NCBI GenBank assembly: GCA_030386875.1
Contig: CM059556.1
Location: 41,456,964-41,520,963, forward strand
Length of the DNA stretch: 64,000 bases
Origin: Morinoia aosen
Taxonomy: Eukaryota; Arthropoda; Malacostraca; Amphipoda; Talitridae
Direction of reading: 5' to 3'
Shown in pieces: positions 44,673 through 55,644 of the stretch. A program made the translations under genes and the position numbers. Below the pieces are notes generated by a model, which was not told where the DNA came from, searched no databases, and saw nothing but the letters and a program-made list of their open reading frames with translations. Position 1 is the first letter of the stretch; each line of letters opens with the position of its first letter.

Positions 44673-45240
44673 CAGGTGTGCTGATAGCGATACCGTGCTG
44701 GAAACGGGGCAGCGTGCTGCCCCAAGGCAGTAGCGGGCAGCGGCAGCGTACTGGGGCAGCATGCTGACGAGGCGTACTGAAGGATTGTGCTGACGAAGAA
44801 TGACGACGAAGAGTGATTACGAAGCGTGCTGATGGATAGTACGGACAGAAAAGCCAGGTTACTATTGCCGCCGCAGCACACACGAGGACTTGTGCAGAGC
44901 CCAGTGCGCCACCTGGCACGACCTGCAACGTCAGGGTGCGACACTCGTTACTCTAAAATACAATTTTACAATTGTACAAAAATACAATAAAAATCATATA
45001 AATACAATACATTGTACAAACTACAATTTTACAATTGTATTTTACAATATTTACTTTGTATAACCCTCACCTTTTCTGCGCAGATTTTATGAAAATCTAA
45101 GCGTATAATATTGGGAGCATTTACATTAGGGTTACAAAGCAGCCCATTGATGAGACGTAATCAACTATCTAATATGGGCAGGCCTAGAAAAGTTTCCATA
45201 AATGATTTGTCTGCGCACCCCCAGATATCGCAAGTTTACA
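44673..45240. other. GC-rich edge, then AT-rich palindromic patch
   Basis: 44690-44940 is GC-rich with degenerate GTGCTGACGAAG words. A minus frame there includes the hydrophobic stretch GSAQVLVCAAAAIVTWLF, but no gene model is supported. 44955-45060 is AT-rich with two copies of ACAATTTTACAATTGTA. Confidence 0.4.
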
Positions 45241-46192
45241 GGTGATCATATATGGTGACCATATATACGTTCGGGTGATCATATATGGTGACCATATATA
45301 CGTTCGGGTGATCGTATATGGTGACCATTTATACGTTCGGGTGATCATATATGGTGACCATATATACGTTCAGGTGATCATATATGGTGACCATATATAC
45401 GTTCGGGTGATCATATATGGTGACCATATGTACGTTCGGGTGATCATATATGGTGACCATATATACGTTCGGGTGATCATATATGGTGACCATATATACG
45501 TTCAGGTGATCATATATTGTGACCATATATACGTTCAGGTGATCATATATGGTGACCATATATACGTTCGGGTGATCATATATGGTGGCCATATATACGT
45601 TCGGGTGATCATATATTGTGACCATATATACGTTCGGGTGATCATATATGGTGACCATATATACGTTCGGGTGATCATATATGGTGACCATATATACGTT
45701 CGGGTGATCATATATGGTGACCATATATACGTTCGGGTGGGTGATCATATATGGTGACCATATGTACGTTCGGGTGATCATATATGGTGACCATATATAC
45801 GTTCGGGTGATCATATATGGTGACCATATATACGTTCGGGTGATCATATATGGTGACCATATATACGCTCGGGTGATCATATATTGTGACCATATATACG
45901 TTCAGGTGATCATATATGGTGACCATATATACGTTCGGGTGGGTGATCATATATGGTGACCATATGTACGTTCGGGTGATCATATATGGTGACCATATAT
46001 ACGTTCGGGTGATCATATATGGTGACCATATGTACGTTCGGGTGATCATATATGGTGACCATATATACGTTCGGGTGATCATATATGGTGACCATATATA
46101 CGTTCGGGTGATCATATATGCTGACCATATATACGTTCGGGTGATCATATATAGTGACCATATATACGTTCGGGTGATCATATATGGTGATT
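45240..46192. repeat. 33-bp satellite, array A, about 29 copies
   Basis: Units TGATCATATATGGTGACC plus ATATATACGTTCGGG. Each has a 19-bp inverted repeat (ATATATGGT-G-ACCATATAT) and a TGATCA palindrome. Two 37-bp units with an extra GGGT lie about 202 bp (6 units) apart, at about 45735 and 45937. Open frames on both strands follow from the 33-bp period. Confidence 0.97.
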
Positions 46193-46633
46193 GATATATA
46201 TATATATTTTATAGTGATATATTCAACAAAAGTTATCTATATAGGTAGAGAGGATAAGCGCGACAACCGGCAGGTCGACGCTAGGCTGCCCGAGAGGTAT
46301 AGGGGGTACAGGAGCAGGGAGAAGTAGGTAAAGGGGGGTAGAAGCTATTTCGAGAGCTAGTCCAAAATACATCACATATACGGGAGTTGTTGTAAATAAA
46401 CAACATAGCACAGAAAACAGTGGGTTAAAAATTGAATTTCATATGAGTAAGAAATCAGGGGTTTCTGGGTTTATTTTAGAGATATATGCGTAGCAATATT
46501 GTGAGGTAAGGGACACGTCAGTATAGGGAGGTGACGCTTGAGGGTTAGCCAATCGCGAAACGCTACGTCACTTTCAGTTTTCGCGGGTGTAGCAAAGCCC
46601 AAGGAGCGCATTCTTTGTTCGAGGGAAGGCATA

Positions 46634-46720
46634 TATAAAGGAAGGAGTAGGGTAACCGATCTTTTTTGCTGTGGCCTGGTGCGAGACAAGATGTAGGGAT
46701 ACGAGTTCTTCGAGGGGGAG
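46634..46720 (+). promoter_or_regulatory. TATA promoter and leader with splice donor
   Basis: Upstream are a CCAAT box (46540 region, TTAGCCAATCGC) and CTACGTCAC. TATATAAAG ends at 46640, placing a start site near 46664. The leader ends at a strong donor, GGGGGAG|GTGAGA (intron from 46721). The arrangement suits a host gene or an LTR-type promoter; no initiator was confirmed. Confidence 0.45.
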
Positions 46721-47256
46721 GTGAGATATTGTTCTTTGTTCCTTGAAGATTCTCATGCAGCTTATTAAATTTGTGTTCATAAAAAGAGTGGAGTGATTTA
46801 AGTAGAAATGGTTGACAATTTTTATTGTAATTGAAGTTGTTGTCTAGGTGGGGCGCAGTAATTTTCATTGTTAATATTGGAATTTGATCTTTGGGTTTTC
46901 ATTTTAAATCATCCTCGAATTGTTCTCGTGTTTGGAGTTCACTTTTATGACGGGAATGAAAGAATTATTACATTTTTTCTTAGAGGGAAATCAGAATATT
47001 CGTGTCTTATTGAACTATTGAAGTGTAGGCTAAATGGTTTTCATGTAACTTATCTCGAAACAGAGTGCTTTGTGATTTGTTTTGTAAAGCGGGATGAAAT
47101 AATCCAATTATTCTCAGAGGGAAAATAAATAAATTTTATGATTGATTTGGGGATTAAAGGGGGGTAAAATTCAATCAATTCGATTTGAAGTGGGGGCATT
47201 GCAAGGAATAAAGATTCAAGTGGAGTGTAGTCACTTAATATAATCCTTGTTCCCAG

Positions 47257-47478
47257 GAGGGGTCGGGTGTTTGAGTGTGGAGCGGCTTGGAGTTTCCAAC
47301 GATGTGGGCTAGGCGACTCCGGGTTGCAGAGCAACCTGACCATATGGCGCTCACCAAGCTGAAGTGCCAGGGCCTACTGCCTACCAGTCACACTGAGAGG
47401 GAAGTCATGCAAGCAATAGAGCTTAGAAAATGTTCAGGCTCTCTGAGATTCAAGAGGAGCTCGGGGTTATGCCTTTGA
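47257..47478 (+). CDS. Candidate exon, unknown protein (58 aa from ATG)
   Basis: A strong acceptor (ATAATCCTTGTTCCCAG, ending at 47256) is followed by 45 bp and ATG at 47302. The frame MWARRLRVAEQPDHMALTKL continues KCQGLLPTSHTEREVMQAIE and stops at 47476-47478. The middle loosely resembles a SAP-type or gag N-terminal helix pair; this is not secure. With the promoter and donor at 46.6-46.7 kb it would make a two-exon transcript with an intron of about 535 bp. The neighbouring LTR-like block leaves a retroelement origin open. Confidence 0.35.
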
Positions 47479-47479
47479 A

Positions 47480-48405
47480 ACGCTTCGTTCGGAACGATCA
47501 AGAGAAATCATGGATAATAGGCCATAGGTGACTGTGCTTTTCTTCCGCGCGCGCTGCGATTGCCCAGGATTGTGTAGGATATGGTTCTTGGTGTTGTGTT
47601 GGCGTTACACGGTGCGCGTGTGGTGATCCCAGCGGCAAGCCGCGGACCTCCACAAGACCTGAGAAAAGCTGCCTCCAGACTACAACCGCATCCGTTCCAG
47701 AGCACCTCCGGACCCGAAGCGCCTAGTCAACCAAACACGGGACCTGAGAGAAGCCGCCTCGCGACTATGAAAAAAGGTGCCCGTAAGCTACAACGGCTTC
47801 CTGCCTCCAGCACCACAGGCCCACAAACTCGCGACCAATCAGGACTCACGCCCGGACTCAAGGCTTGCACTCGAGGCCTACATAAGGCGACCCCAACAAG
47901 GCTCACACTCACTCAAGCCCTCGTCCTCGTTCAAGTCACATCTCCAGCACCAGCCTCGTGTTCCTGCATCTAGCTTCCGAGATCGACTTTGTCTCTCGCG
48001 TACCTGCACCAAGCTCCGGAGACCGGCCCTGCCTATCGACGCCCCAAGGTGTTGCAAGGTCTTAAACCTAGTAGCGTCTTGACGCTTCAAGGTGTTTCAA
48101 AGCCTTAAAAAAAGTCACGTTGCAACGCCCCGCGCCGGCGTCGTCGGCCAAGCCGCTCTACGACATCTCTCGCCCGCTCCGGCCGGCTAGCCTCGCCGTA
48201 GCTACTTACCAGCTACAACGGTGAACCGCGTGGCGGCTGGGCCCGACCCAGCTGGCTAGCCTCGTCTCGGCGCTCCGCTAGCACCAGCTGACCTGTTCGT
48301 AACAGTCGCACGACGTAGCACCAATCATCACGTCTCGCCGCTGCGTTCGTAAGTAGCGTCCTCGCGGACGTTACCCGCTATTGGTGCTTATTTCATTCAT
48401 TAAGT
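47480..48405. other. GC-rich region, coding-like but unassigned
   Basis: Distinctly GC-rich. QDLRKAASRL and RDLREAASRL occur in two frames as a diverged duplication of about 100 bp. Overlapping plus frames of 130 and 101 codons are Ser/Pro/Arg-rich without recognised domains. It might be retroelement internal sequence or an old gene. Confidence 0.3.
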
Positions 48406-48409
48406 AATT

Positions 48410-48875
48410 CTCGCATAGTATTGTATTTCAATCATCACGTATTAGTGCTATTCTCGCATAGGATTGTGTTTCAATCATTACGTAATTTATGTCATTTTCG
48501 AATAGGATTGTATTTCAATCATCACGTATTAGTACTATTCTCGCATAGGATTGTGTTTCAATCATTACGTCATTCCCGAATAGGATTGTGCTTCAATCAT
48601 CACGTATTTGTGCTATTCTCGCATAGGATTGTGTTTCAATCATTACGTCATTCCCGAATAGGATTGTGCTTCAATCATCACGTATTTGTGCTATTCTCGC
48701 ATAGGATTGTGTTTCAATTTATGTCATTCTCGAATAGGATTGTACTTCAATCACCACATATTTTTACTATTCTCACATAGGATTGTGTTTCAATCATTAC
48801 GTACTTCTCGAATAGTATTGTATTTCAACCATCACGTATTAGTGCTGCGTTCCAATCATTACGTAATTTACGAGT
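48410..48875. repeat. Minisatellite of alternating 35- and 43-bp units
   Basis: GCATAGGATTGTGTTTCAATC and CGAATAGGATTGT words at alternating 35-45-bp spacing, about 10 units. Many carry ATTACGTAAT or ATCACGTATT; the first is the palindromic C/EBP-PAR-type site. Confidence 0.85.
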
Positions 48876-48911
48876 AACGATCAGTGCTCATAGTAGTCAC
48901 CGAGGGCCCAG

Positions 48912-49372
48912 TGTAATGGTCCGTGTTCCGTGTACCTAACAGTCACCAATATAATTACCGTGTTTCCCCCGTGTTGTCCATATCCTGCCGAATACGGTTG
49001 TACCTCAGGAACTCGCTTCGGGCTATCCTATCACGAAAAAGATAGCTCAAAGCCTGCCCGAAGCGTGTTGCAGCCTGGGGGAGAACACTACACGCGCGCC
49101 AGTAACTTTCGCTAATATTGTGTGTCGCAAATTTCTCATGCCAATCACGTGTTCATTAACTAACTCGAAATAAAGTAATCAATAATGTACCATTAACTGA
49201 GTGTTTCATTTCCATGTTGAACTGAGGTATTGGTGTGGGTGAGCAGATCAGTAGTTACTTTCTCTATTTTTCCCAACTGTTCTACCATTTCCTCTTTCTG
49301 TGTTTTCCGCTCTGTGTTTTTCATTTTTCCCCTCTTATTAAGGAGGTTTCGAGTCCTCCATTCGAACTAACA
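48912..49372 (+). mobile_element. LTR-like block (possible solo or degraded LTR)
   Basis: A segment starting TGTAATGG and ending AACTAACA (TG...CA) has an internal AATAAA at about 49167. It is followed three bases later by TGGAGGCGCC, reminiscent of a tRNA primer-binding site. No second LTR, polypurine tract or pol domain was found in the window, so the call is weak. Confidence 0.28.
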
Positions 49373-49427
49373 CAGTGGAGGCGCCTGATCAGCGCCACGT
49401 ACGCAACACTGTGCAAAGTGTCGTGAC

Positions 49428-50195
49428 ATGATCATATATTGTGACCATATATACGTTCGGGTGATCATATATTGTGACCATATATACGTTCGGGTGATCA
49501 TATATGGTGACCATATATACGTTCGGGTGATCATATATGGTGGCCATATATACGTTCGGGTGATCATATATTGTGACCATATATACGTTCGGGTGATCAT
49601 ATATGGTGACCATATATACGTTCGGGTGATCATATATGGTGACCATATATACGTTCGGGTGATCATATATTGTGACCATATATACGTTCGGGTGATCATA
49701 TATGGTGACCATATATACGTTCGGGTGATCATATATGGTGACCATATATACGTTCGGGTGATCATATATGGTGACCATATATACGTTCGGGTGATCATAT
49801 ATGGTGACCATATATACGTTCGGGTGATCATATATGGTGACCATATATACGTTCGGGTGATCATATATGGTGACCATATATACGTTCGGGTGATCATATA
49901 TGGTGACCATATATACGTTCGGGTGATCATATATGGTGACCTAATATACTTTCGAGTGATCATGTATTGTGACCATATATACGTTCGGGTGATCACATAT
50001 GGTGACCATATATACGTTCGGGTGATCACATATGGTGACCATATATACGTTCGGGTGATCATATATGGTGACCATATATACGTTCGGGTGATCATATATG
50101 GTGACCATATATACGTTCGGGTGATCATATATGGTGACCATATATACGTTCGGGTGATCATATATGGTGACCATATATACGTTTCGGTGATCACA
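49428..50195. repeat. 33-bp satellite, array B, about 23 copies
   Basis: Same unit and palindrome as array A at 45.2 kb, with variants ATATATTGTGACC and GATCACATATGG. The two arrays are 3.2 kb apart and in the same orientation and strand. Confidence 0.97.
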
Positions 50196-50209
50196 AACGT
50201 ATTCAGTTA

Positions 50210-51140
50210 AGTTGTTGTCTCCCACAAAGTTTATTTGAATTTTGTTCTGATTTAATTAATTTAATTTCTTATCAGTGATGCTAGAACAATTGAGGATGGT
50301 TGCAAATAAAACAATGGTTGAATTTATTAATAAAAGAATAATACCTCCAGTTTGAAAGTTTGCCCGCCCTTGAACAATGGTTTAATTTGATAATAAACAA
50401 TAATATATTCAGTTTGAAAGTTTCCACATCCCTAAATAGGTTGTGTTATCAAGTCTATGAAGAAAGAGGGTATCAATATTGTGTTTCCCTGATGCGAGAA
50501 AATCTTTCACTCCTTGCTACATAAAGACGGTCTCTGAGTACGATGACTTCAGTTTTAGCTACGAGGAGTTTTCTTATGCAAATATTTGAAATATTTTTAG
50601 CTTTGAATATGCAAATTCTTCACGCTACATTACTTTGGGAAAACATATACGTAAAATTAGCGAGATAGCCGTGCGTCAAACGTGAAATAAATGTTCCAGA
50701 AAATTTGTCATTCGCACGGGGCGTAATTTTTGAAAGACGTTCCAAGAATTTCATTTCTTTATCTATAAACGGCGCAATTCGTCAAAAATTTCATCAGTTG
50801 CAGTTTGGGCGAGAAGTTGAATCGATTCAACCGATATGTGTCATCACCTCTGCCATGTAACTGTAAAAAAAATCCAAAGTGACTTAAAACAGGTCGACGC
50901 GCATCCAAAATATCTCCTAAAACCACGACAAAAAGCTCCACGAAACCAGTGCAAGCTTCACTAAATCTACGCAATTCACTCAGTCCACCTTAAGCCCCTA
51001 AAATTTTCCACGAATCCTCGACGAAATTTCCCTGAATAGGAGCAATTACTGCACACATCCAAAACTAGGGGAAACTTACGTGCGTAATAGCCTGAAATGT
51101 CGGGAAACGGAGAGGGTGGAGGTGGCTGTGACGTCAGGCT
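50210..51140. other. AT-rich spacer
   Basis: A minus-strand consensus donor GTAAGT (51079-51074) follows a good acceptor (ACATTTCAG) by only 12 nt. I cannot turn this into an exon model. Otherwise nothing is recognised. Confidence 0.4.
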
Positions 51141-51144
51141 TTGT

Positions 51145-51735
51145 GGGGGTGATGGTGTGAGGGTGGTGGTGTTGTGTAGGTGGTGATGGTATGAGGGTGG
51201 TGGTGTTGTGTAGGTGGTGATGGTGTGAGGGTGGTGGTGTTGTGTAGGTGGTGATGGTGTGAGGGTGATGGTGTTGTGTAGGTGGTGATGGTGTGAGGGT
51301 GGTGGTGTTGTGTATAGGTGGTGATGGTGTGAGGGTGGTGGTTTTGTGTAGGTGGTGATGGTGTGAGGGTGGTGGTGTTGTGTAGGTGGTGGTCGTGTGA
51401 GGGTGATGGTGTTGTGCAGGTGGTGATGGTATGAGGGTGGTGGTGTTGTGTAGGTGGTGATGGTGTGAGGGTGGTGGTGTTGTGTAGGTGGTGATGGTGT
51501 GAGGGTGGTGGTGTTGTGCAGATGGTGATGGTGTGAGGGTGGTGGTGTTGTGTAGGTGGTGATGGTGTGAGGGTGGTGGTGTTGTGTAGGTGGTGGTCGT
51601 GTGAGGGTGATGGTGTTGTGTAGGTGGTGATGGTGTGAGGGTGGTGGTGTTGTGCAGATGGTGATGGTGTGAGGGTGGTGGTGTTGTGTAGGTGGTGATG
51701 GTGTGAGGGTGGTGGTGTTGTGCAGGTGGTGATGA
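51145..51735. repeat. 34-bp G/T-rich minisatellite, about 17 copies
   Basis: Units GTGATGGTGTGAGGGTGGTG plus GTGTTGTGTAGGTG. The plus strand is almost free of C, a strong strand asymmetry, with closely spaced GGG/GG runs. Confidence 0.96.
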
Positions 51736-52069
51736 TCTGGAGTAAGGAGAGTTGTGTAGGTCGAATTATATTATAATTAATTAAAAACCCGAGGCTGTTG
51801 TACGGCGGTTGAGTTGAAGGTACTTGTTTCGAATGTTACATCCAGGCTCCATGAATTTACCTCCTTGAGAGAGAGGAAAAACGTCGACTGAAGATGACAT
51901 CTCTGATGCCAATGGCAGTGAATTGATAGCACAAGCAACAGAGTGACTACAGTCGCGGTAGACGCTGAGGTGGTCATTTAATATCACAAGGGCGTAAAAG
52001 CAACGCAAAAGGGTGACTAGTTTTAAGAGGCAAACGTCGAAGAAGTAAAGAGGGTGGAAAAGCAAACTA

Positions 52070-52400
52070 TGGTGCGTGGAGGATGGGAGGTGGAAGTCGG
52101 GAGGCGTGTGAAAGAAGACTGAAAGGCCAGGACGCATAAATGATGGGTGGAAAATATGAGGTGGGTGGAAGAGGTGGGAGGAAGAGGAGAGGCGGGTGAA
52201 AGGGGGGAGAGGAAGAGGGGAGGTGCGTGAACAATAGGAGGGTGGAAGAAGGAAGAAGAAAAGGGGACGCGCGTGGAAGAGACGGGTGGAAGAGGGGAGT
52301 TTCGTGAACAATAGGTGGTTGGAAGAGGGAAGAAGAAAAGGGGAGGTGCGTGGAAGAGACGGGTGGAGGAGGGGAGGTGGAAGGCCCGCGCATGAATGAG
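52070..52400. repeat. Purine-rich repeat, about 81-bp unit
   Basis: CGTGAACAATAGG recurs at about 52226 and 52307 inside GGAAGAGGGAAGAAGAAAAG tracts. Pur/Pyr strand bias is strong. The 272-codon minus frame spanning it is Ser/Pro/Phe/Leu low complexity and is not taken as a gene. Confidence 0.8.
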
Positions 52401-53630
52401 TGTAGGTGGAGTGGGTGTAAGCAGCAGGTGCGGCACAGGAGGAGCGCCAGACCACGCCTCTCACGTCCCTCACTCTCGCAATTTTCTGTGATCGGATCGA
52501 TAGCAGGGCGCCGACGGAACGTAGGTTGCCTCTAACGATAGTCCCGCGTTTTTTTTTTTTGTGTGACGTGACCGCTTTGGACATCGCTTCTTTGGTCATG
52601 TTAAAACGCTCTTTTATTTTGGTGCTCCAAAAAATTTACGTTAATTCAGTTTTTACAATTGAATATGTGAGTTTGGAATGTATACTGAATTTATATTGAA
52701 TGTATATTTTTGTATATTGTATACATAAAATGAATATTTCAGTGCAGCGATTGATTGGAGTAACACTAATTAGCTTTAATGTATTTACCATGAAAGAATT
52801 CTCCACCGTAAACTTCAATCCAATTTCAAGTATTACAATGAGTGATAACTAGTTAAACTCATCCCCAGGTTATATTTTCATCTGACTGTGGATAAACAAA
52901 GTTTTCATATTAATTTCTGAATTTAAATAATTTACGAAAAATCGATCCGTTCTGATTTTACTCGAAGATCCCAGGTGAGTGAGACTGCAGCAGATATGCG
53001 TCGCCTTTAATCCTGATTACGTATAGATTCAGGTAAAAAACTATGCTCTAATTTAATTTCTTTGAATAATAAAAAGCAACAAAACAAACGTGACTACATG
53101 GCCATTCCTGCATGGGCAGACTACACGTCGAGTTTGAGAGTAACTTAAATGTTCGAAGTAATGACCGTAGACTTTTACAGGTTTTTATTGTTTTTATGTA
53201 AAGTTGTGATAGCGTCAAAAATGTAAGCCTTCATACTTAGAGGGCATTCCGGAAGGGTTATTTCAAACATTTGTTTGACAATGAAAATATATATGCTCTA
53301 TTCTACCCCCATTATATGAAATAATAAAGAAGGCGAAATGGAAGAATTGTGGAGTTGAGTAAGCTTGTATCACAGATACGCTCATCACACACTGCAGGCT
53401 GGCTTCGGACAGAAAGACAAGCGCGGCTCTTATTATGGTATAGATTCAAATGAAAATTATAAATTATTGATATTGATGGTATTATCTACGTAATTTTTAG
53501 TATGTATAATTGGAAAACATTTCATAACTCACCGAGGTACTAAGATTATCAGTGCAAGATACGCATATTTACGCATGACTACGACACGTTAACGGAACTA
53601 AGTTCTGATGAAATCACAGAATCTTTCAAT
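52400..53630. other. Spacer, nothing assigned
   Basis: GC-rich to 52550, then AT-rich. A third member of a small dispersed repeat lies near 53145-53180 (TTAAATGTTCGAAGTAATGA). Confidence 0.4.
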
Positions 53631-53633
53631 TTA

Positions 53634-53831
53634 TCATCTAAAGACTCTGAAATATCCCCTTCGTGTCAAATTCAATTTCTTACGAAGCGTTTTTAGACAC
53701 TGGACACTAAGAAAAATATGATCTAAAGTCAATAACCCGAGGCTTATTATTCCCAAGTGCATGTGAGTTCTAAAATCTTCCAGCAAACGATGAGACGCAG
53801 GGGCGAAACCTTGATAAATAAACACTAACAC
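53634..53831 (-). pseudogene. Possible LINE ORF2 C-terminal remnant
   Basis: A 65-codon minus frame contains SHRLLEDFRTHMHL and LDHIFLSVQCLKTLRKKL. R1/jockey-type ORF2 proteins end with GH...L...HL...C.C...T.DHIFF.CP.L...R..L, so the order fits, but the zinc-binding Cys residues are largely absent. Short and decayed. Confidence 0.3.
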
Positions 53832-53909
53832 TTCTTTGCGGGCTGATTGATCGTTCGATGCTCAATATTTTCATTGGCAGCTCTTTCATTTATGCGGCTG
53901 GACGGGCGT

Positions 53910-54180
53910 CACGGTAGAGGAAACAAGGTAGAGTCATTCCTATGGGAGAAAATACACCTCCTCTTGTTCGGCTAGCCAATAGAAAGGTTTTATTTCAAAC
54001 AAACTTTATGACGTCACAAAACCCTATGTCATTAGACCAATAGTGGAGCCAGATTTGGGGTAGCAGTGCTACCAGATGCAATATGAGCGCTGCTATTGGT
54101 TCTTTGCCGTGACGTCAGCAAAACCACACCATCAACAAAAAAAAAGACTGGTTTGAGCCTACCTTGTTTCCTCTACCGTG
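53910..54180. mobile_element. hAT-type MITE, copy 2, perfect TIR and TSD
   Basis: 271 bp with perfect inverted ends of 22 bp (first 20: CACGGTAGAGGAAACAAGGT). It is flanked by identical ACGGGCGT on both sides (53902-53909, 54181-54188). The 8-bp TSD and CA...TG termini indicate hAT. It is inverted relative to the copies at 26.1 and 59.6 kb. The interior has two TGACGTCA sites and several CCAAT boxes. No coding frame. Confidence 0.93.
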
Positions 54181-54290
54181 ACGGGCGTAGCATAGATACA
54201 CCCACGCTTGGGTGTTCCAATATCATGAAGAGCTAACTGCCTGCAGTCAACGTATGTACTTCAGAAAGAAGCAGGTGGGAGGTGATTAGC

Positions 54291-54724
54291 AAAGAGCTTT
54301 AATGGAATGGAGGCGGCATCAGCTCTCTAAAGTGAAGCCAATTTTCGGTAGCTGTAGGGTATACGGGCACACACACGGAGATGGGGCTCAGTGCGTGTCA
54401 GACACTCAGCGTGAAAGGGCGCCGCTTATCCACGCTGCGGTGAAGGACGAGTTTTTTCAATATGAGTTTCTTTATCATTCAGCGAGGACGCAATTTAAAT
54501 ATATGCCTAAGAAAAAAACGTATAGCACAGAGTAGCGCAAGTCTGCCATTTAACAGCGCGGTCTTCAGTCGCATATGATGGAGGTGGTGCTACCCCTCCA
54601 CTGTAACACCACCTCCACACAGGGACCTAATGCCGGGTGGGCGGGGCTTGGGTCGGCAAAAGTGGCTTCACTCGCTTGACTGGCAAAAGATAGCGATGCC
54701 GCCTCCATTCCATTAAAGCTCCTT
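54291..54724. mobile_element. Mutator-like MITE with 30-bp TIRs
   Basis: 434 bp. Ends AAAGAGCTTTAATGGAATGG and its inverse at 54705-54724 match at 29 of 30 including GAGGCGGCATC. The flanks GGTGATTAGC (54281-54290) and GGTGTTGAGC (54725-54734) match at 8 of 10, a 9-10-bp TSD as in MULEs. It contains a hairpin GGAGGTGGTG...CACCACCTCC (about 54570-54615) and a 77-codon frame without recognised domain. Confidence 0.75.
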
Positions 54725-54739
54725 GGTGTTGAGCTTCTT

Positions 54740-55640
54740 TTTCATGATATGCGAGATTCTGCCAATAAAAAGACGTATGAATCTTAATTTTAACAGGCGA
54801 ATTTAACGTGCCCTAAAAATATCCTACATGCTGACGTACAAGCACTTCGAAACCGGCGCGTTTGTGTATTTCAAGAGCGAAATGATTTGTTCTTAATGTT
54901 ATTGTTTTCGACATCGTATATTTTTCATTGAATTAAAATATCGGACCAAGGTTTACCGATAAAATATTTGACCAATTGGCAGTAATTGATGTGCTGAAAT
55001 GTATCATTTTTCGAATGAAACAAAAAATTAATCGGGAAGTAAATTATAATAAAATACTACTAAAAATGTAACTGATAATATTAAAACGATCTTAGATTTT
55101 AAGAACACGCGTACGTTCACGCATCAGAATTACTTACTTTTCATTCTAAATCCGAAACAACATATTCACGTTTACGTATTACTACAATTTATGGAACAGG
55201 ATCAGCACTATTTAAACGCAGAAATTCATCGACAGCACACTAATGATAATGATCAAAAAACACGTAAAGGATGTTGTAAAAATTTGATTTTAAATGTCTT
55301 CATTTCTGACTTTCTCGCTCACCATTTTCCTTTCCTTTTTTTATTTTTCTCGAGTGTCTCAAACCTTCATGATGGCCGCGAGTTGAGCTCAGCACAAGCT
55401 ATAAAAACCTTATTATATTCCAGTAAATTTCCAATTTATTTCGCTGTAAAACAATGATTTACTAATATTTTTTTGTATCATCACTCAAACATGGGTGAGA
55501 TCCTCTCAGCGTGCACCTATCATTCATTGTCATTAAATTCGACAATATTGTTATTTACATGCGTTTCTAAATCGCCATTATTGCTTGCCAATTGCCTCTG
55601 AGTTCTAATGATTGCGTCAGATTTATTGAAAATTGTACTA
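54740..55640. other. AT-rich spacer
   Basis: An 88-codon plus frame at 55191-55457 has no recognised features. Confidence 0.45.
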
Positions 55641-55644
55641 GATT

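Noticed and set aside
45240-46192. CArG/SRF boxes in the 33-bp satellite
   Set aside because: The unit has CATATATGG and CCATATATA but never the full CC(A/T)6GG.
49367-50210. Frames of 275 and 260 codons on opposite strands (also 45242-46194)
   Set aside because: They arise from the 33-bp satellite, whose period is a multiple of three.
50759-51094. Minus-strand 71-codon frame and a 12-nt acceptor-donor pair
   Set aside because: No domain; the implied microexon is not credible without transcript data.
51781-52599. 272-codon minus-strand ORF
   Set aside because: Ser/Pro/Phe low complexity imposed by the purine-rich repeat; both ends lie outside it in unremarkable sequence.
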